Shown piece by piece: positions 45,672-54,493 of a stretch of 64,000 nt of DNA; position 1 is the stretch's first letter, and the number at the start of each line of letters is the position of its first letter. Source of the DNA: G963667075 sp963667075. Lineage in GTDB: Bacteria > Pseudomonadota > Alphaproteobacteria > Micavibrionales > Micavibrionaceae. The stretch lies in NCBI GenBank assembly GCA_963667075.1, contig OY762938.1, positions 1,054,001-1,118,000 on the forward strand, given 5' to 3'. The translations under genes and the position numbers were made by a program. The notes under the pieces are model-generated. The model was not told where the DNA came from, made no database searches, and saw only the letters and a program-made list of their open reading frames with translations.

Positions 45672-47568
45672 CTGGCACGTCTTCTTGTTTCAGGTCCTGT
45701 TTGGACTTCTTCACATAGCGCAGCAGAGCAATAACGGCCGCCGGCGTTACGCCGGGAATACGAGATGCTGCTCCCAATGTTTTAGGTCGGGCCAGTTCAA
45801 GTTTCTGGCGTATCTCTGTTGAGAGGCTGCCGACTTCTTTATAATTCAAGCTTTCTGGCATAATAAGCGCCTCATCTCTTTGGAAGGCCCTGATATCCGC
45901 CTCCTGTCTTTCCATATAACCAGCGTAAGCCGCATCAATTTCAATCTGTTCCCGAATCTCCGGTGCCCAGCCTTTTATATCTGACCATATGTGTTCGAGC
46001 TTTTGCCAATCCATACCGGGATAGCTCAACAAATGAGATAAAGAACGGCGCACACCATCCTTGTTTACAGAGATGCCGTATTTTTCAAGCTCATTCGGAC
46101 TCGCCTTCATTTCTTTTGCCAGATGACGCACCCTTTCCAATTCTTTTTTCTTATTCTCCCAAACAATGCGTCGCTCACGCCCAACACAGCCTAATTGTAT
46201 GCCCTTATCAGTCAAACGCTGGTCTGCGTTATCAGCCCGCAAGCGCAAACGATATTCCGCCCGGCTTGTAAACATGCGATACGGCTCCGGTGTTCCACGT
46301 GAAATAATATCATCCACCAGCACGCCCATGTAGGATTCAGAACGGTCAGGCGTAAAGGTTGGACATGCCCCGTTAATCGAATCATGCCCGACAAAAAGCG
46401 CAGCATTAACGGCTGCGATTAATCCCTGTGCACCAGCTTCTTCATAACCTGTTGTGCCATTTATCTGCCCTGCCATAAATAAGCCTGATATAGCTTTTGT
46501 TTCCAACGTTGCATGAAGATTCCTGGGGTCCAAAAAATCATATTCAATCGCATAGCCATATTCAAAAAGCTTTGCTTTTTGCAAACCCGGAATAGTTTTC
46601 AGCATGGCGTCCTGCACATCAGCCGGCAATGACGTTGATATACCATTTGGATAAACCGAATCGGTATCAAGCCCTTCCGGTTCAAGAAAGATCTGATGGC
46701 GATTCTTATCGGCGAATCGCATGATTTTATCTTCAATAGAGGGGCAATAACGCGGGCCTGTGCTCTTGATCTGACCTGTATACATTGGCGCACGATGGAT
46801 ATTTTGGCGAATGGCCTCGTGCGTCATGTCATTTGTGTGTGTGATATGACAGGAAATCTGCGGCGTTGTAATCTCGCTCGTCATAAAAGAAAATGGCACA
46901 GGCACCGGATCACCTTTTTGCTCATCCAAGCCCGCCCAGTCAATCGTGCGGCCATCGATTCGGCATGGCGTGCCTGTTTTAAGACGCCCCAGTTTAAACC
47001 CTATTCTTGTCAATGCTTTTGAAAGACCAACAGAGGGCGGGTCCCCTATACGGCCTGCCGGTTTTGTATATTCGCCCCTGGTAATGAGACCCTGCAAAAA
47101 AGTGCCGGTTGTTAGAATAACAGCGCCGGCATAAATCGTTTCACCCTCACCGGTTACAATGGCCTCAACCCGACCATTTTTATCAACCAGAAGATCCTCG
47201 GCAGCGGCCTCTTTAATGGTCAGATTTTTCTGCGCCATAAGTGCTTCTTGCATGGCCTGACAATAAAGCTTACGGTCTGCCTGTGCCCTTGGCCCTCTTA
47301 CAGCAGCGCCTTTCGAAGCATTTAGAATTCTGAACTGGATACCGCCTTTGTCAATAACGCGACCCATCAGTCCATCAAGCGCATCAATCTCTCGAACAAT
47401 ATTGCCCTTACCAAGCCCGCCAATCGCAGGATTACAGGACATCGCACCCAATGTTGAAAATTTATGTGTAACAAGAAGCGTCTTAGCACCCATTCGCGCA
47501 GCAGCAGCGGCAGCCTCACATCCTGCGTGACCGCCTCCAACTACTATGATGTCAAAACCTGTGCTCAT
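45658..47568 (-). CDS. mnmG: tRNA uridine 5-carboxymethylaminomethyl modification enzyme MnmG (GidA)
   Basis: A 636-residue FAD protein that works with MnmE to modify the wobble uridine of several tRNAs. The FAD motif is VVGGGHAGCEAAAAAARMG; the insert CNPAIGGLGKG and the C-terminal GYEEAAGAQ-like segment (TTGYEEAGAQGL) fit the family. It precedes rsmG. A near-consensus parS lies inside it (46291-46306). Confidence 0.97.
   Translation of the reverse strand: MSTGFDIIVVGGGHAGCEAAAAAARMGAKTLLVTHKFSTLGAMSCNPAIGGLGKGNIVREIDALDGLMGRVIDKGGIQFRILNASKGAAVRGPRAQADRKLYCQAMQEALMAQKNLTIKEAAAEDLLVDKNGRVEAIVTGEGETIYAGAVILTTGTFLQGLITRGEYTKPAGRIGDPPSVGLSKALTRIGFKLGRLKTGTPCRIDGRTIDWAGLDEQKGDPVPVPFSFMTSEITTPQISCHITHTNDMTHEAIRQNIHRAPMYTGQIKSTGPRYCPSIEDKIMRFADKNRHQIFLEPEGLDTDSVYPNGISTSLPADVQDAMLKTIPGLQKAKLFEYGYAIEYDFLDPRNLHATLETKAISGLFMAGQINGTTGYEEAGAQGLIAAVNAALFVGHDSINGACPTFTPDRSESYMGVLVDDIISRGTPEPYRMFTSRAEYRLRLRADNADQRLTDKGIQLGCVGRERRIVWENKKKELERVRHLAKEMKASPNELEKYGISVNKDGVRRSLSHLLSYPGMDWQKLEHIWSDIKGWAPEIREQIEIDAAYAGYMERQEADIRAFQRDEALIMPESLNYKEVGSLSTEIRQKLELARPKTLGAASRIPGVTPAAVIALLRYVKKSKQDLKQEDVPGEYE
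46291..46306. promoter_or_regulatory. parS-like site 2 (within mnmG)
   Basis: TGTTCCACGTGAAATA differs from the perfect parS at two positions but keeps the central CACGTG core. It lies between the two perfect sites. Confidence 0.75.
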
Positions 47569-47619
47569 GAGGATGGGTTATAAGCAGATTATATGTTTTT
47601 TTCAATAAATTCTGATAAA

Positions 47620-47991
47620 TTATTGTACCTTCGGACAGTTAAGGCCTTGTTCTTTTGTCTCATCTGGATATTTTTTACACAAACCGTTTATAGCTTTTTG
47701 TGCTTTTTCAAAATCATTCTTTGCGGTTTCAATCATTTTATACAAATCACTTTCAGTTATAGTACTACCCTCAACAACTTCTATCATCTGATTGGGCGTG
47801 GAAAGGCTATGGTCTATTTGTTTATTTAAATCAGAAACAGTCATAAAAAGTGAAGTTAGAGATAACCCATATGATAAAATTGAACATCCTATGGATGTTT
47901 TATATTTTTTATCAGCTACAACAACAGCAACAACAGCAGCACCAGCAGCACCAACACTAGAAGCAGTAGTAGCAAATTTTTTCTCTTCCAT
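47620..47991 (-). CDS. Orphan hypothetical membrane protein
   Basis: A 123-residue protein of unknown function. It starts MEEKKFATTASSVGAAGAAV and has two hydrophobic stretches (about residues 9-25 and 32-52), then a helical, charged tail with two Cys near the C-terminus (GLCKKYPDE, LNCPKVQ). The Ala/Val-rich start comes from a CAA/CAG-like trinucleotide tract on the plus strand (about 47925-47950). It lies between mnmG and an IS element and is more AT-rich than its neighbours, so it may be part of acquired DNA. Confidence 0.6.
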   Translation of the reverse strand: MEEKKFATTASSVGAAGAAVVAVVVADKKYKTSIGCSILSYGLSLTSLFMTVSDLNKQIDHSLSTPNQMIEVVEGSTITESDLYKMIETAKNDFEKAQKAINGLCKKYPDETKEQGLNCPKVQ

Positions 47992-48114
47992 CTATTTACA
48001 CCTTATTATTATATTATGGTTTGGCTTGTAGCCGCAATGTTAAAATGTCACCCCTGAGCAAAGTAAAAATGTCACTCTTCTGACCATGTACATGGATTGT
48101 TGAGGAGATACGGC

Positions 48115-49449
48115 ATGGGTTGGGTGATGATGAGCGAGAGAGAGCTAAACCGGATCGAAGTATTGGCACAAATAAATGACGGCCGTCTAAATGTTAATGA
48201 TGGAGCGCTTTTGTTAGATCTGTCGAAACGACAGATCTATCGTTTACTTGAACGTTTTCGTGAAGATGGAGCATCAGGATTACAGCATAAGCTGCGTGGG
48301 AAACCATCAAATAACCAGATTCATGATGCTCGTCGCTCCTATGCTCTTGATCTTGTACGAGAAAAATACGCGGATTTTGGACCAACCCTAGCAAGTGAGA
48401 TGTTAGCGACGCACCATGAGTTCAAGGTTTCACGCGAGACGCTACGTAAATGGATGCAAGAAGATGGTCTCTGGCTTTCGCGCAAACAGCGCCGAACATT
48501 TCATCAGCCGCGCTTACGCCGTGAGTGCTATGGCGAGTTAATACAGATAGATGGTTCAGATCATAGATGGTTTGAGGATCGTGCCCCTGCCTGCACTCTT
48601 CTTGTGTTTGTAGACGATGCAAGCAGCACGTTAATGCATCTGCAATTTGTTAGTTCAGAAAGTACTTTCACCTATTTCTCAGCTCTGGAAACCTATCTGA
48701 TTAAGCATGGTCGCCCTGTTGCGTTTTACAGTGACCGACACACAGTTTTTAGACCCTCTACGCAAGGTGGCAGAACTGGTCACGGCATGACCCAGTTTGG
48801 ACGTGCAATGAATGAACTAAATATAGAGATTTTATGTGCCAACAGTAGCCAGGCCAAAGGCCGCGTTGAACGAGCCAATCGGACCTTACAAGATCGCCTG
48901 GTAAAGGAACTACGCTTGGCAGGCATTTCTGATATGGATGCTGGTAACGCGTTCTTGGGCGATTTTATGGAGCGATATAATATAAAGTTTGCTAAAATCC
49001 CACGCCGTTCGGATGACCTACACCGAACGCTGAATATAGAATCTGAGCGTCTTCGCGATATCCTGTGTTTACGTGATGAGCGTTATGTTGGCCAGCAACT
49101 GGTGTTTTCCTTTGAACGCAGACGTATTGTGTTGGAAGAAAATGATATCACTCGCAATTTACCTGGCAAATATGTAGACAGCTATCAATTTGCAGATGGT
49201 CGTCTGGAGTTTCGTTGGAAGGGTATTTCTCTACCCTATTCTGCCTTTGATAAGGATCAACGGGTTACACATGCCGCTATTGTAGAAAATAAACGTCTGG
49301 GTGCAGTTTTGGAACAAATCAAACAAGAGCAGGTAGAGGTTCCTCCCAGGAAACATCGTGCTGGTAGGCAACGGACAAAATACACACCGACTGGTCGAAA
49401 AGCCCCGGGACGCCCGGGGTTGCAGACTAAAAAGCCAGTGAACAGCTAA
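48115..49449 (+). CDS. ISNCY/IS1202-family transposase
   Basis: A 444-residue DDE transposase. The N-terminal helix-turn-helix is NDGALLLDLSKRQIYRLLER; the rve-type core has Asp in LIQIDGSDHRWF, Asp in AFYSDRHTVF, and Glu in KGRVERANRTLQDRL. The C-terminus is basic (KHRAGRQRTKYTPTGRK). The start at 48115 is chosen because GAGGAG lies 7 bases upstream. All catalytic residues look intact, so the element may be active. Confidence 0.88.
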   Translation: MGWVMMSERELNRIEVLAQINDGRLNVNDGALLLDLSKRQIYRLLERFREDGASGLQHKLRGKPSNNQIHDARRSYALDLVREKYADFGPTLASEMLATHHEFKVSRETLRKWMQEDGLWLSRKQRRTFHQPRLRRECYGELIQIDGSDHRWFEDRAPACTLLVFVDDASSTLMHLQFVSSESTFTYFSALETYLIKHGRPVAFYSDRHTVFRPSTQGGRTGHGMTQFGRAMNELNIEILCANSSQAKGRVERANRTLQDRLVKELRLAGISDMDAGNAFLGDFMERYNIKFAKIPRRSDDLHRTLNIESERLRDILCLRDERYVGQQLVFSFERRRIVLEENDITRNLPGKYVDSYQFADGRLEFRWKGISLPYSAFDKDQRVTHAAIVENKRLGAVLEQIKQEQVEVPPRKHRAGRQRTKYTPTGRKAPGRPGLQTKKPVNS

Positions 49450-49455
49450 AGACAG

Positions 49456-49509
49456 GTAAGGCTTTCCACCCCTGCGATTTATGAGGGTCTACGGGATGGA
49501 AAGCCTTAC
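49456..49509. repeat. 13-bp inverted repeat inside the IS, after the transposase
   Basis: GTAAGGCTTTCCA (49456-49468) and TGGAAAGCCTTAC (49497-49509) are exact reverse complements around a 28-base loop containing CCCC and GGG runs. It lies between the transposase stop and the right inverted repeat. Confidence 0.75.
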
Positions 49510-49575
49510 GTATAGTGACATTTCTACTTTGCAAAAACTGAGACAATTCTATTTTGTTGCAACATTTGGCTTCTA

Positions 49576-49833
49576 TCACAAAATAGGAATTATGTCCAAT
49601 AATTTACGATATTGAAAAATCCGTATGTATCAGTGTTCAGTATAACAATGAAAAGTACATGACTCTGGGGATGTTACGTGGGTAATTTTGTGCATAAATT
49701 TATTTGAAAAAACCGTCATTTTATCGCTTAATTCTTATCTCCTTCATACTAAAGGACTTTTAAAATTTTTGCACAAAAAGGATTTTTTTAAGGGGGTTTT
49801 TTGCCTTTTTTTATTGACGATACGGGACCTGAC
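49576..49833. other. AT-rich intergenic region between the IS and the nrdD control region
   Basis: I see no gene here. The stretch is very AT-rich, with homopolymer runs near 49781-49812 (A, T and G runs). A weak stem (AAAAAGG with CCTTTTT across about 23 bases) may form. It probably holds the upstream part of the nrdD promoter. No clear FNR box was found. Confidence 0.5.
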
Positions 49834-49881
49834 GCGTAACATTTTGTGTGTAAGGGAAAGGGAGCATACTACATATTGATT
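49834..49881 (+). promoter_or_regulatory. Pair of NrdR-like boxes upstream of nrdD
   Basis: Box 1 (49834-49849) ends in TTTTGTGT, and box 2 (49866-49881) is ATACTACATATTGATT. Against the NrdR consensus acaCwAtATaTwGtgt, box 2 matches its core nearly throughout and box 1 matches about 10 of 16. The boxes start 32 bases apart, the three-turn spacing known for NrdR operators. NrdR is the ATP/dATP-sensing repressor of ribonucleotide reductase genes. Confidence 0.5.
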
Positions 49882-49965
49882 TCTCTTCTTTTGCGGGTTC
49901 CTTAATCGAATCATATACATTTTGGTCTTTAATTTCACTCTAAGTCTTTGGGGAGTTTATCTATC

Positions 49966-52005
49966 ATGGCAGCAGAACTGTCTCTTGTGAGCGCAACAAA
50001 ATCACAAAAAGAAGAAAACAGCAAAAAACTGAGCATTACACCAGGTAATGACGACAAGCTTGAAATTGTAACACTTTACGGTGGTACTAACGTTGATTGT
50101 TCGCATGCCGTCTCTGAATATGCCGCAAAAGAAGACTGGAGGATCAACGCAAATGCTAATACAGGATACAGCAACGCTGGCCTGATTAATAATGTGGCAG
50201 GAAAAATCATCGCCAATTTCTGGCTGGATGAAGTTTATTCTGCTGAAGAAGGTCTTGCACACCGTCAAGGTGATCTGCACATCCATGATCTTGATTGTCT
50301 GACCGGATATTGCGCTGGCTGGTCTTTGCGTGCGCTCTTGAATGAGGGCTTTAACGGTGTTGCGGGGCGTGTCTCTTCCCGTCCACCACGTCATTTCCGT
50401 GAAGCACTTGGCCAAATGTCAAATTTCCTTGGTATATTGCAGTCCGAATGGGCCGGCGCACAAGCCTTTAGCTCTTTTGACACCTATCTTGCCCCTTATG
50501 TATTCCGTGATCAGTTGTCGTTTCCGGAAATTAAAAAAGCTATTCGTCAGTTCGTCTATAATTTAAATGTACCGGCACGTTGGGGACAATCGCCATTTAC
50601 CAATATTACACTTGATATTTCTGTACCTGACGATCTGAAAAATAACTTCCCTACAGCTAACAACATCCATCTATATCGAGGCCTTGACGAAGATGACCTC
50701 TTAGCAGAAGCGCAAAAACGGGATCTGGGCATTCGCAGCCTTGAAGACATGCGCTATGAACATTTTGTGCCTGAAATGGAACAAATCGTTATTGCTTATT
50801 ACGAGGTCATGACAGAAGGAGATTCTACCGGACAGCCTTTCACCTTCCCGATTCCGACGGTCAATATCACAGAGGACTTCAAATGGAACACCCCTGTTGC
50901 CGATGCTATTTTTGAAAATACAGCAAAAATCGGCAGCTCTTACTTCCAAAACTTTATCGGTAGCCAGTACATCCGCAAAGAAGATGGCAGTAAGGAACTT
51001 AATCCGGAAGCCTATTCCCCAGGGGCTGTGCGCTCCATGTGTTGCCGCCTGCAACTTGACTTGCGTGAGCTGCAAAAACGCGGGAATGGTTTGTTTGGCT
51101 CTGCTGAAATGACTGGTTCCATGGGCGTTGTAACGATTAACATGGCACGCCTTGGCTATCGCTATAAAAATGATCTGGATGGGTTAATGGCTGAACTGGA
51201 TCGTTTGATGGATATTTCTAAATCAACACTGGAAAAGAAACGCCGCTTTGCACAGGAAATGTATGACCGGGGCCTATATCCTTACACCTCCCGCTATCTG
51301 CCTTTCTTCCGCAATCACTTCAGTACGATCGGCGTAAATGGCATGAACGAAATGATCCGGAACTTCACAGACGATAAACACAATATCGCAGATGAAACCG
51401 GTGTTGAAATGAGCCTTCAGATTCTGGATCACATGCGTGAAAGAATGCGCGATTATCAGCAAGAAACCGGTAATCTTTATAACCTTGAAGCCACACCGGC
51501 CGAAGGCACAACATACCGCTTTGCCAAAGAAGACAAAAAACATTTTGGCGATGATATTCTGCAAGCTGGTTCCGGCGACAACATATACTACACAAACTCC
51601 AGCCAGCTGCCTGCCGATCAGACAGATGATCCTTTTGAAGCGCTTGAGCTGCAAAACAAACTGCAATGCAAATATACAGGCGGTACCGTACTGCACTTGT
51701 ACATGAACGAAAAGCTGAGTTCTGCTGATGCATGTAAACGTTTTGTCCGTAAGGTCATTGAAAACTATCAAATGCCATACATCACAGTAACACCTGTGTT
51801 CTCTGTCTGTGATGAGCATGGATATTTAAAAGGCGAACAACCGAAATGTCCGCATTGTGGTGCAAAAACAAAAGTCTGGACCCGCGTTATGGGCTATTTC
51901 CGTCCGGTTGACAGCTTCAACATTGGCAAGCAAGGCGAACATCGCGAACGCTGCCACTTCAAAGAAGAATGGGTTGATACAGGCGATCTCTTCAACCAAC
52001 ACTAA
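49966..52005 (+). CDS. nrdD: Anaerobic ribonucleoside-triphosphate reductase (class III)
   Basis: A 679-residue glycyl-radical enzyme that makes dNTPs without oxygen. The C-terminal radical site is Gly643 in TRVMGYFRP, preceded by a zinc region with CDEHG and CPHC. The body has GDLHIHDLDCLTGYCAGW, ANTGYSNAGL and GLYPYTSRYLPFFRN. The N-terminus lacks the ATP-cone of the E. coli enzyme, which explains its shorter length. GGGGAG lies 10 bases before the start. It is followed by a terminator and then nrdG, so nrdG may be partly uncoupled. Confidence 0.95.
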   Translation: MAAELSLVSATKSQKEENSKKLSITPGNDDKLEIVTLYGGTNVDCSHAVSEYAAKEDWRINANANTGYSNAGLINNVAGKIIANFWLDEVYSAEEGLAHRQGDLHIHDLDCLTGYCAGWSLRALLNEGFNGVAGRVSSRPPRHFREALGQMSNFLGILQSEWAGAQAFSSFDTYLAPYVFRDQLSFPEIKKAIRQFVYNLNVPARWGQSPFTNITLDISVPDDLKNNFPTANNIHLYRGLDEDDLLAEAQKRDLGIRSLEDMRYEHFVPEMEQIVIAYYEVMTEGDSTGQPFTFPIPTVNITEDFKWNTPVADAIFENTAKIGSSYFQNFIGSQYIRKEDGSKELNPEAYSPGAVRSMCCRLQLDLRELQKRGNGLFGSAEMTGSMGVVTINMARLGYRYKNDLDGLMAELDRLMDISKSTLEKKRRFAQEMYDRGLYPYTSRYLPFFRNHFSTIGVNGMNEMIRNFTDDKHNIADETGVEMSLQILDHMRERMRDYQQETGNLYNLEATPAEGTTYRFAKEDKKHFGDDILQAGSGDNIYYTNSSQLPADQTDDPFEALELQNKLQCKYTGGTVLHLYMNEKLSSADACKRFVRKVIENYQMPYITVTPVFSVCDEHGYLKGEQPKCPHCGAKTKVWTRVMGYFRPVDSFNIGKQGEHRERCHFKEEWVDTGDLFNQH

Positions 52006-52026
52006 GCATTTTTTATTTTTACAAAG

Positions 52027-52056
52027 AAGGGCTCTCAATAAATAGAGCCCTTTTTT
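52027..52056 (+). terminator. Intrinsic terminator between nrdD and nrdG
   Basis: AAGGGCTCT (52027-52035), 8-base loop, AGAGCCCTT (52044-52052), then more T. A perfect 9-bp stem with a T-run, 31 bases before the nrdG start. It probably lowers nrdG output relative to nrdD. Confidence 0.88.
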
Positions 52057-52083
52057 ATATCAGGAAACAGAAAAAGAAAAACC

Positions 52084-52785
52084 ATGACTGATAAAGAGAC
52101 CTTTCTGCCAATTTATGATCTGACCAAATTCACCATGCTGGACTTCCCGGACAAAACGGCCTGTGTTGTCTGGATTGCAGGGTGTAATTTCCGCTGCCCC
52201 TATTGCCACAATCCGGGCATTGTTAAGAGTAAGGGAAAGATCACAAAGGAAGATATCATTGATTTTCTGAATACGCGGCAAGGCTTGCTCGACGGTGTTG
52301 TTTTTTCAGGCGGGGAGCCAACCCTTTATGACGGTCTGCTTCCTTTCATCCGCGAAGTGCACGAGATGGGCTATGATATAAAACTTGATACGAATGGCTC
52401 CCGCCCTGAGATGGTTGAAAAACTGCTTGAAACTGATTTAATCTCATACATCGCCATGGACTACAAAGCCCCTGCCGCCAAAGCAAAAACTGTCACCGGT
52501 GTTGCCCTTCATGATCAATTTGAGCAAACACTGAATCTTTTATGCGCACAAAGCAAAGTCCCGTTCGAGCTCCGCACAACCGTCCACACTGATTTACTCG
52601 ATGAAACCGATATCAAAGCCATTATAGACGACCTGAAAGCCAGAAACTATAAAGGCACATACTACATTCAAAACTACATGGACACAGAAACCCTCGGTCA
52701 GCTAAAAGAGCAGAAACACACACTGAATATTGATACATTGCTGGAATGTGGGGACATTAAGATTGAATACCGCAATTTCTCGTAA
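52084..52785 (+). CDS. nrdG: Anaerobic ribonucleotide reductase activating protein (radical SAM)
   Basis: A 233-residue radical-SAM enzyme that installs the glycyl radical on NrdD. The 4Fe-4S motif is CNFRCPYC (Cys34, Cys38, Cys41) and the SAM region is VVFSGGEPTLYDG. The C-terminal half continues past the length of E. coli NrdG (154 residues), matching the longer form of this family. It lies 78 bases after nrdD, beyond a terminator. Confidence 0.92.
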   Translation: MTDKETFLPIYDLTKFTMLDFPDKTACVVWIAGCNFRCPYCHNPGIVKSKGKITKEDIIDFLNTRQGLLDGVVFSGGEPTLYDGLLPFIREVHEMGYDIKLDTNGSRPEMVEKLLETDLISYIAMDYKAPAAKAKTVTGVALHDQFEQTLNLLCAQSKVPFELRTTVHTDLLDETDIKAIIDDLKARNYKGTYYIQNYMDTETLGQLKEQKHTLNIDTLLECGDIKIEYRNFS

Positions 52786-52824
52786 GATTTTTTGAACGCG
52801 AAATAACAAAGACTCGAAATTTAA

Positions 52825-54177
52825 TTATTTCCCAATACAGAAATCGCTAAAGATCACGTCCAGCAGATCTTCAACATCGACGCGGCCTGTGATACGGCCA
52901 AGGGAGCGCAGGGCCATGCGAAGATCTTCCGCGACCAGTTCAGGCATATTGGCGTTTACGCTGCGTTCCAGAAAGTCTTTACAGTCCTGCAAAGCCTCTC
53001 TGTGTCTTTCACGTGTTAGGGATGGGGTTTCCCGTGTACCTATTATTTGTTCTATTTTCTCAACCAAAGACTCCAGAAGCTTATTGAATCCTTTTTCCTG
53101 TTTGACGGATAAAGAAATAATGTCGTGATCGCCTACGGTTGGGAGTACACCGTCGAAGTGATCAATCTTGTTAAACAGGAGAAGGGCATTCTGATCCACA
53201 AGATCCAGCGTATGGGCATCCATATCAGGGAGTTTGGACGCATCAAAAACCAGCAAACGAATATCGGCTTCTTCTGCTTTTTTTAGTGCGCGGCGAATGC
53301 CTTCCGATTCAATCGTGTCCTGTCCGTGTTCTGCATTTAACTGGTCAGGTCGCAAACCTGCTGTATCTGATAACAACACCGGATATCCCTGCACATCAAG
53401 ATGAACATCTATGACATCACGCGTTGTGCCTGCAATGTCAGAGACAATCGCGACATCCCTTTGTGCCAATAAATTTACAAGGCTTGATTTTCCAACATTC
53501 GGTGCCCCAATGACGGCGACTTTAATACCGTTACGAAGACGTTCCCCCCGCCTTTTATCATCCAGATGTTCCGCAATATCTTTGATAAGAATTTTTGCTT
53601 TATTGTTAGTTCGCTCTATTAAATCATCAGGAATTTCTTCGTCCGAGAAATCCAGTTCTGCCTCAAGATAAGCAAGGTTATGAGTAAGCTCTTCGGCCCA
53701 GCGCATATATAAATCAGATAACACACCCGATAGCTGGGATAACGCCTGCTGCTGCTGACTTTGTGTTTCAGCATGAATCAGATCGGCTACAGCTTCGGCT
53801 TCTGTTAGATCCATTTTGCCATTTTCAAAAGCACGGCGCGTAAACTCTCCAGGATTGGCCATCCTGTGTGTTTTAAAGGTCGATAGTGCGTGTAGAAAGC
53901 TCCGCACAACGGCCAAACCGCCATGAAGGTGGTATTCCATGACATCTTCGCCTGTGTAGCTCCCGGGGGCTTTAAAAGGCAGTACAAGGGCCTTATCTAC
54001 TGTTTCACGTGAAACAGGATCCTGCACTGTACACAGGATCGCCTGACGAGACCGCGGGGCCTCCTTTTTACCTGTCAGAGCATAAAAGCTCTCAAAAGCA
54101 TGCGGCCCTGATACGCGCACTACAGCCACACCGGATACGCCCGGCGCAGATGCCAGAGCATAAATCGTATCACTCAT
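52825..54177 (-). CDS. mnmE: tRNA modification GTPase MnmE (TrmE)
   Basis: A 450-residue GTPase that partners with MnmG. The N-terminal tetrahydrofolate-binding domain starts TIYALASAPGVSGVAVVRVS; the G domain has IGAPNVGKSSL, SDIAGTTRD, DTAGLR and NKID; the C-terminus ends DFCIGK, with the catalytic Cys. It starts 4 bases inside the end of the DUF6489 gene (ATGA). In most relatives it lies next to rho and mnmG; here other genes separate them. A perfect parS lies inside it. Confidence 0.97.
   Translation of the reverse strand: MSDTIYALASAPGVSGVAVVRVSGPHAFESFYALTGKKEAPRSRQAILCTVQDPVSRETVDKALVLPFKAPGSYTGEDVMEYHLHGGLAVVRSFLHALSTFKTHRMANPGEFTRRAFENGKMDLTEAEAVADLIHAETQSQQQQALSQLSGVLSDLYMRWAEELTHNLAYLEAELDFSDEEIPDDLIERTNNKAKILIKDIAEHLDDKRRGERLRNGIKVAVIGAPNVGKSSLVNLLAQRDVAIVSDIAGTTRDVIDVHLDVQGYPVLLSDTAGLRPDQLNAEHGQDTIESEGIRRALKKAEEADIRLLVFDASKLPDMDAHTLDLVDQNALLLFNKIDHFDGVLPTVGDHDIISLSVKQEKGFNKLLESLVEKIEQIIGTRETPSLTRERHREALQDCKDFLERSVNANMPELVAEDLRMALRSLGRITGRVDVEDLLDVIFSDFCIGK
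54001..54016. promoter_or_regulatory. parS site 3 (within mnmE)
   Basis: TGTTTCACGTGAAACA, identical to the perfect palindrome in rsmG. It is about 9 kb from parA. Confidence 0.95.
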
Positions 54178-54440
54178 TCTTCAGGGTCTTCGTTATTCGA
54201 TGTCATGTCCTGCGTTACGCCCATATGGGACCAAAACATTTTTTGCATATCGCTCCATCCCTGCATCGTTGCAGGCAACCACATTTTAACAAGGGCTTCT
54301 GGTTCCATGCTGCGAATATTATCTTCCAGTCTGGACTGAAGCTCTTGCATCAACGCCTCTTGCATTGGTACAACATCTGGTAAACCAAAAAAACGACGGG
54401 CTTCATCAGGGGTACAATCAACATCAAAATGGAAATTCAT
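54174..54440 (-). CDS. DUF6489 family protein
   Basis: An 88-residue protein with the DUF6489 pattern: CTPDEARRFFGLPDVVPMQE near the start, then EPEALVKMWLP. These small alphaproteobacterial proteins are often encoded next to mnmE; the function is unknown. It overlaps the mnmE start by 4 bases and diverges from the zinc-finger membrane protein. Confidence 0.8.
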   Translation of the reverse strand: MNFHFDVDCTPDEARRFFGLPDVVPMQEALMQELQSRLEDNIRSMEPEALVKMWLPATMQGWSDMQKMFWSHMGVTQDMTSNNEDPEE

Positions 54441-54454
54441 TCTTTTATTCCTTA

Positions 54455-54463
54455 TGGTATAAT
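54455..54463 (+). promoter_or_regulatory. Extended -10 promoter of the zinc-finger membrane protein
   Basis: TGGTATAAT: a perfect TATAAT with the TGn extension. The -35 is weak, as usual with an extended -10. The start would be near 54470, about 24 bases before the GTG. Confidence 0.55.
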
Positions 54464-54493
54464 GTGTGTTCGAATTTCAAACGAGAGGTTACC

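Larger units (their letters stand above)
48027..49575 (+). mobile_element. IS1202/ISNCY-type insertion sequence
   Basis: The inner inverted repeats are clear: left 48046-48075 (GCAAAGTA and AAATGTCACT blocks) and right 49514-49545, read in reverse. Shared outer blocks (AGCC then AATGTT) at 48030-48040 and 49559-49572 suggest that the element extends to about 48027 and 49575. No target duplication was found by eye, so the ends are uncertain by several bases. It carries one transposase gene and an internal hairpin. Confidence 0.75.

Noticed and set aside
49781..49815. Possible terminator or riboswitch in homopolymer runs before nrdD
   Set aside because: Pairing is weak (A and T runs with a 23-base loop), and no known riboswitch core motif is visible.
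53005..53020. A further CACGTG site in mnmE (TTTCACGTGTTAGG) as a fourth parS
   Set aside because: Only the left half matches the consensus.
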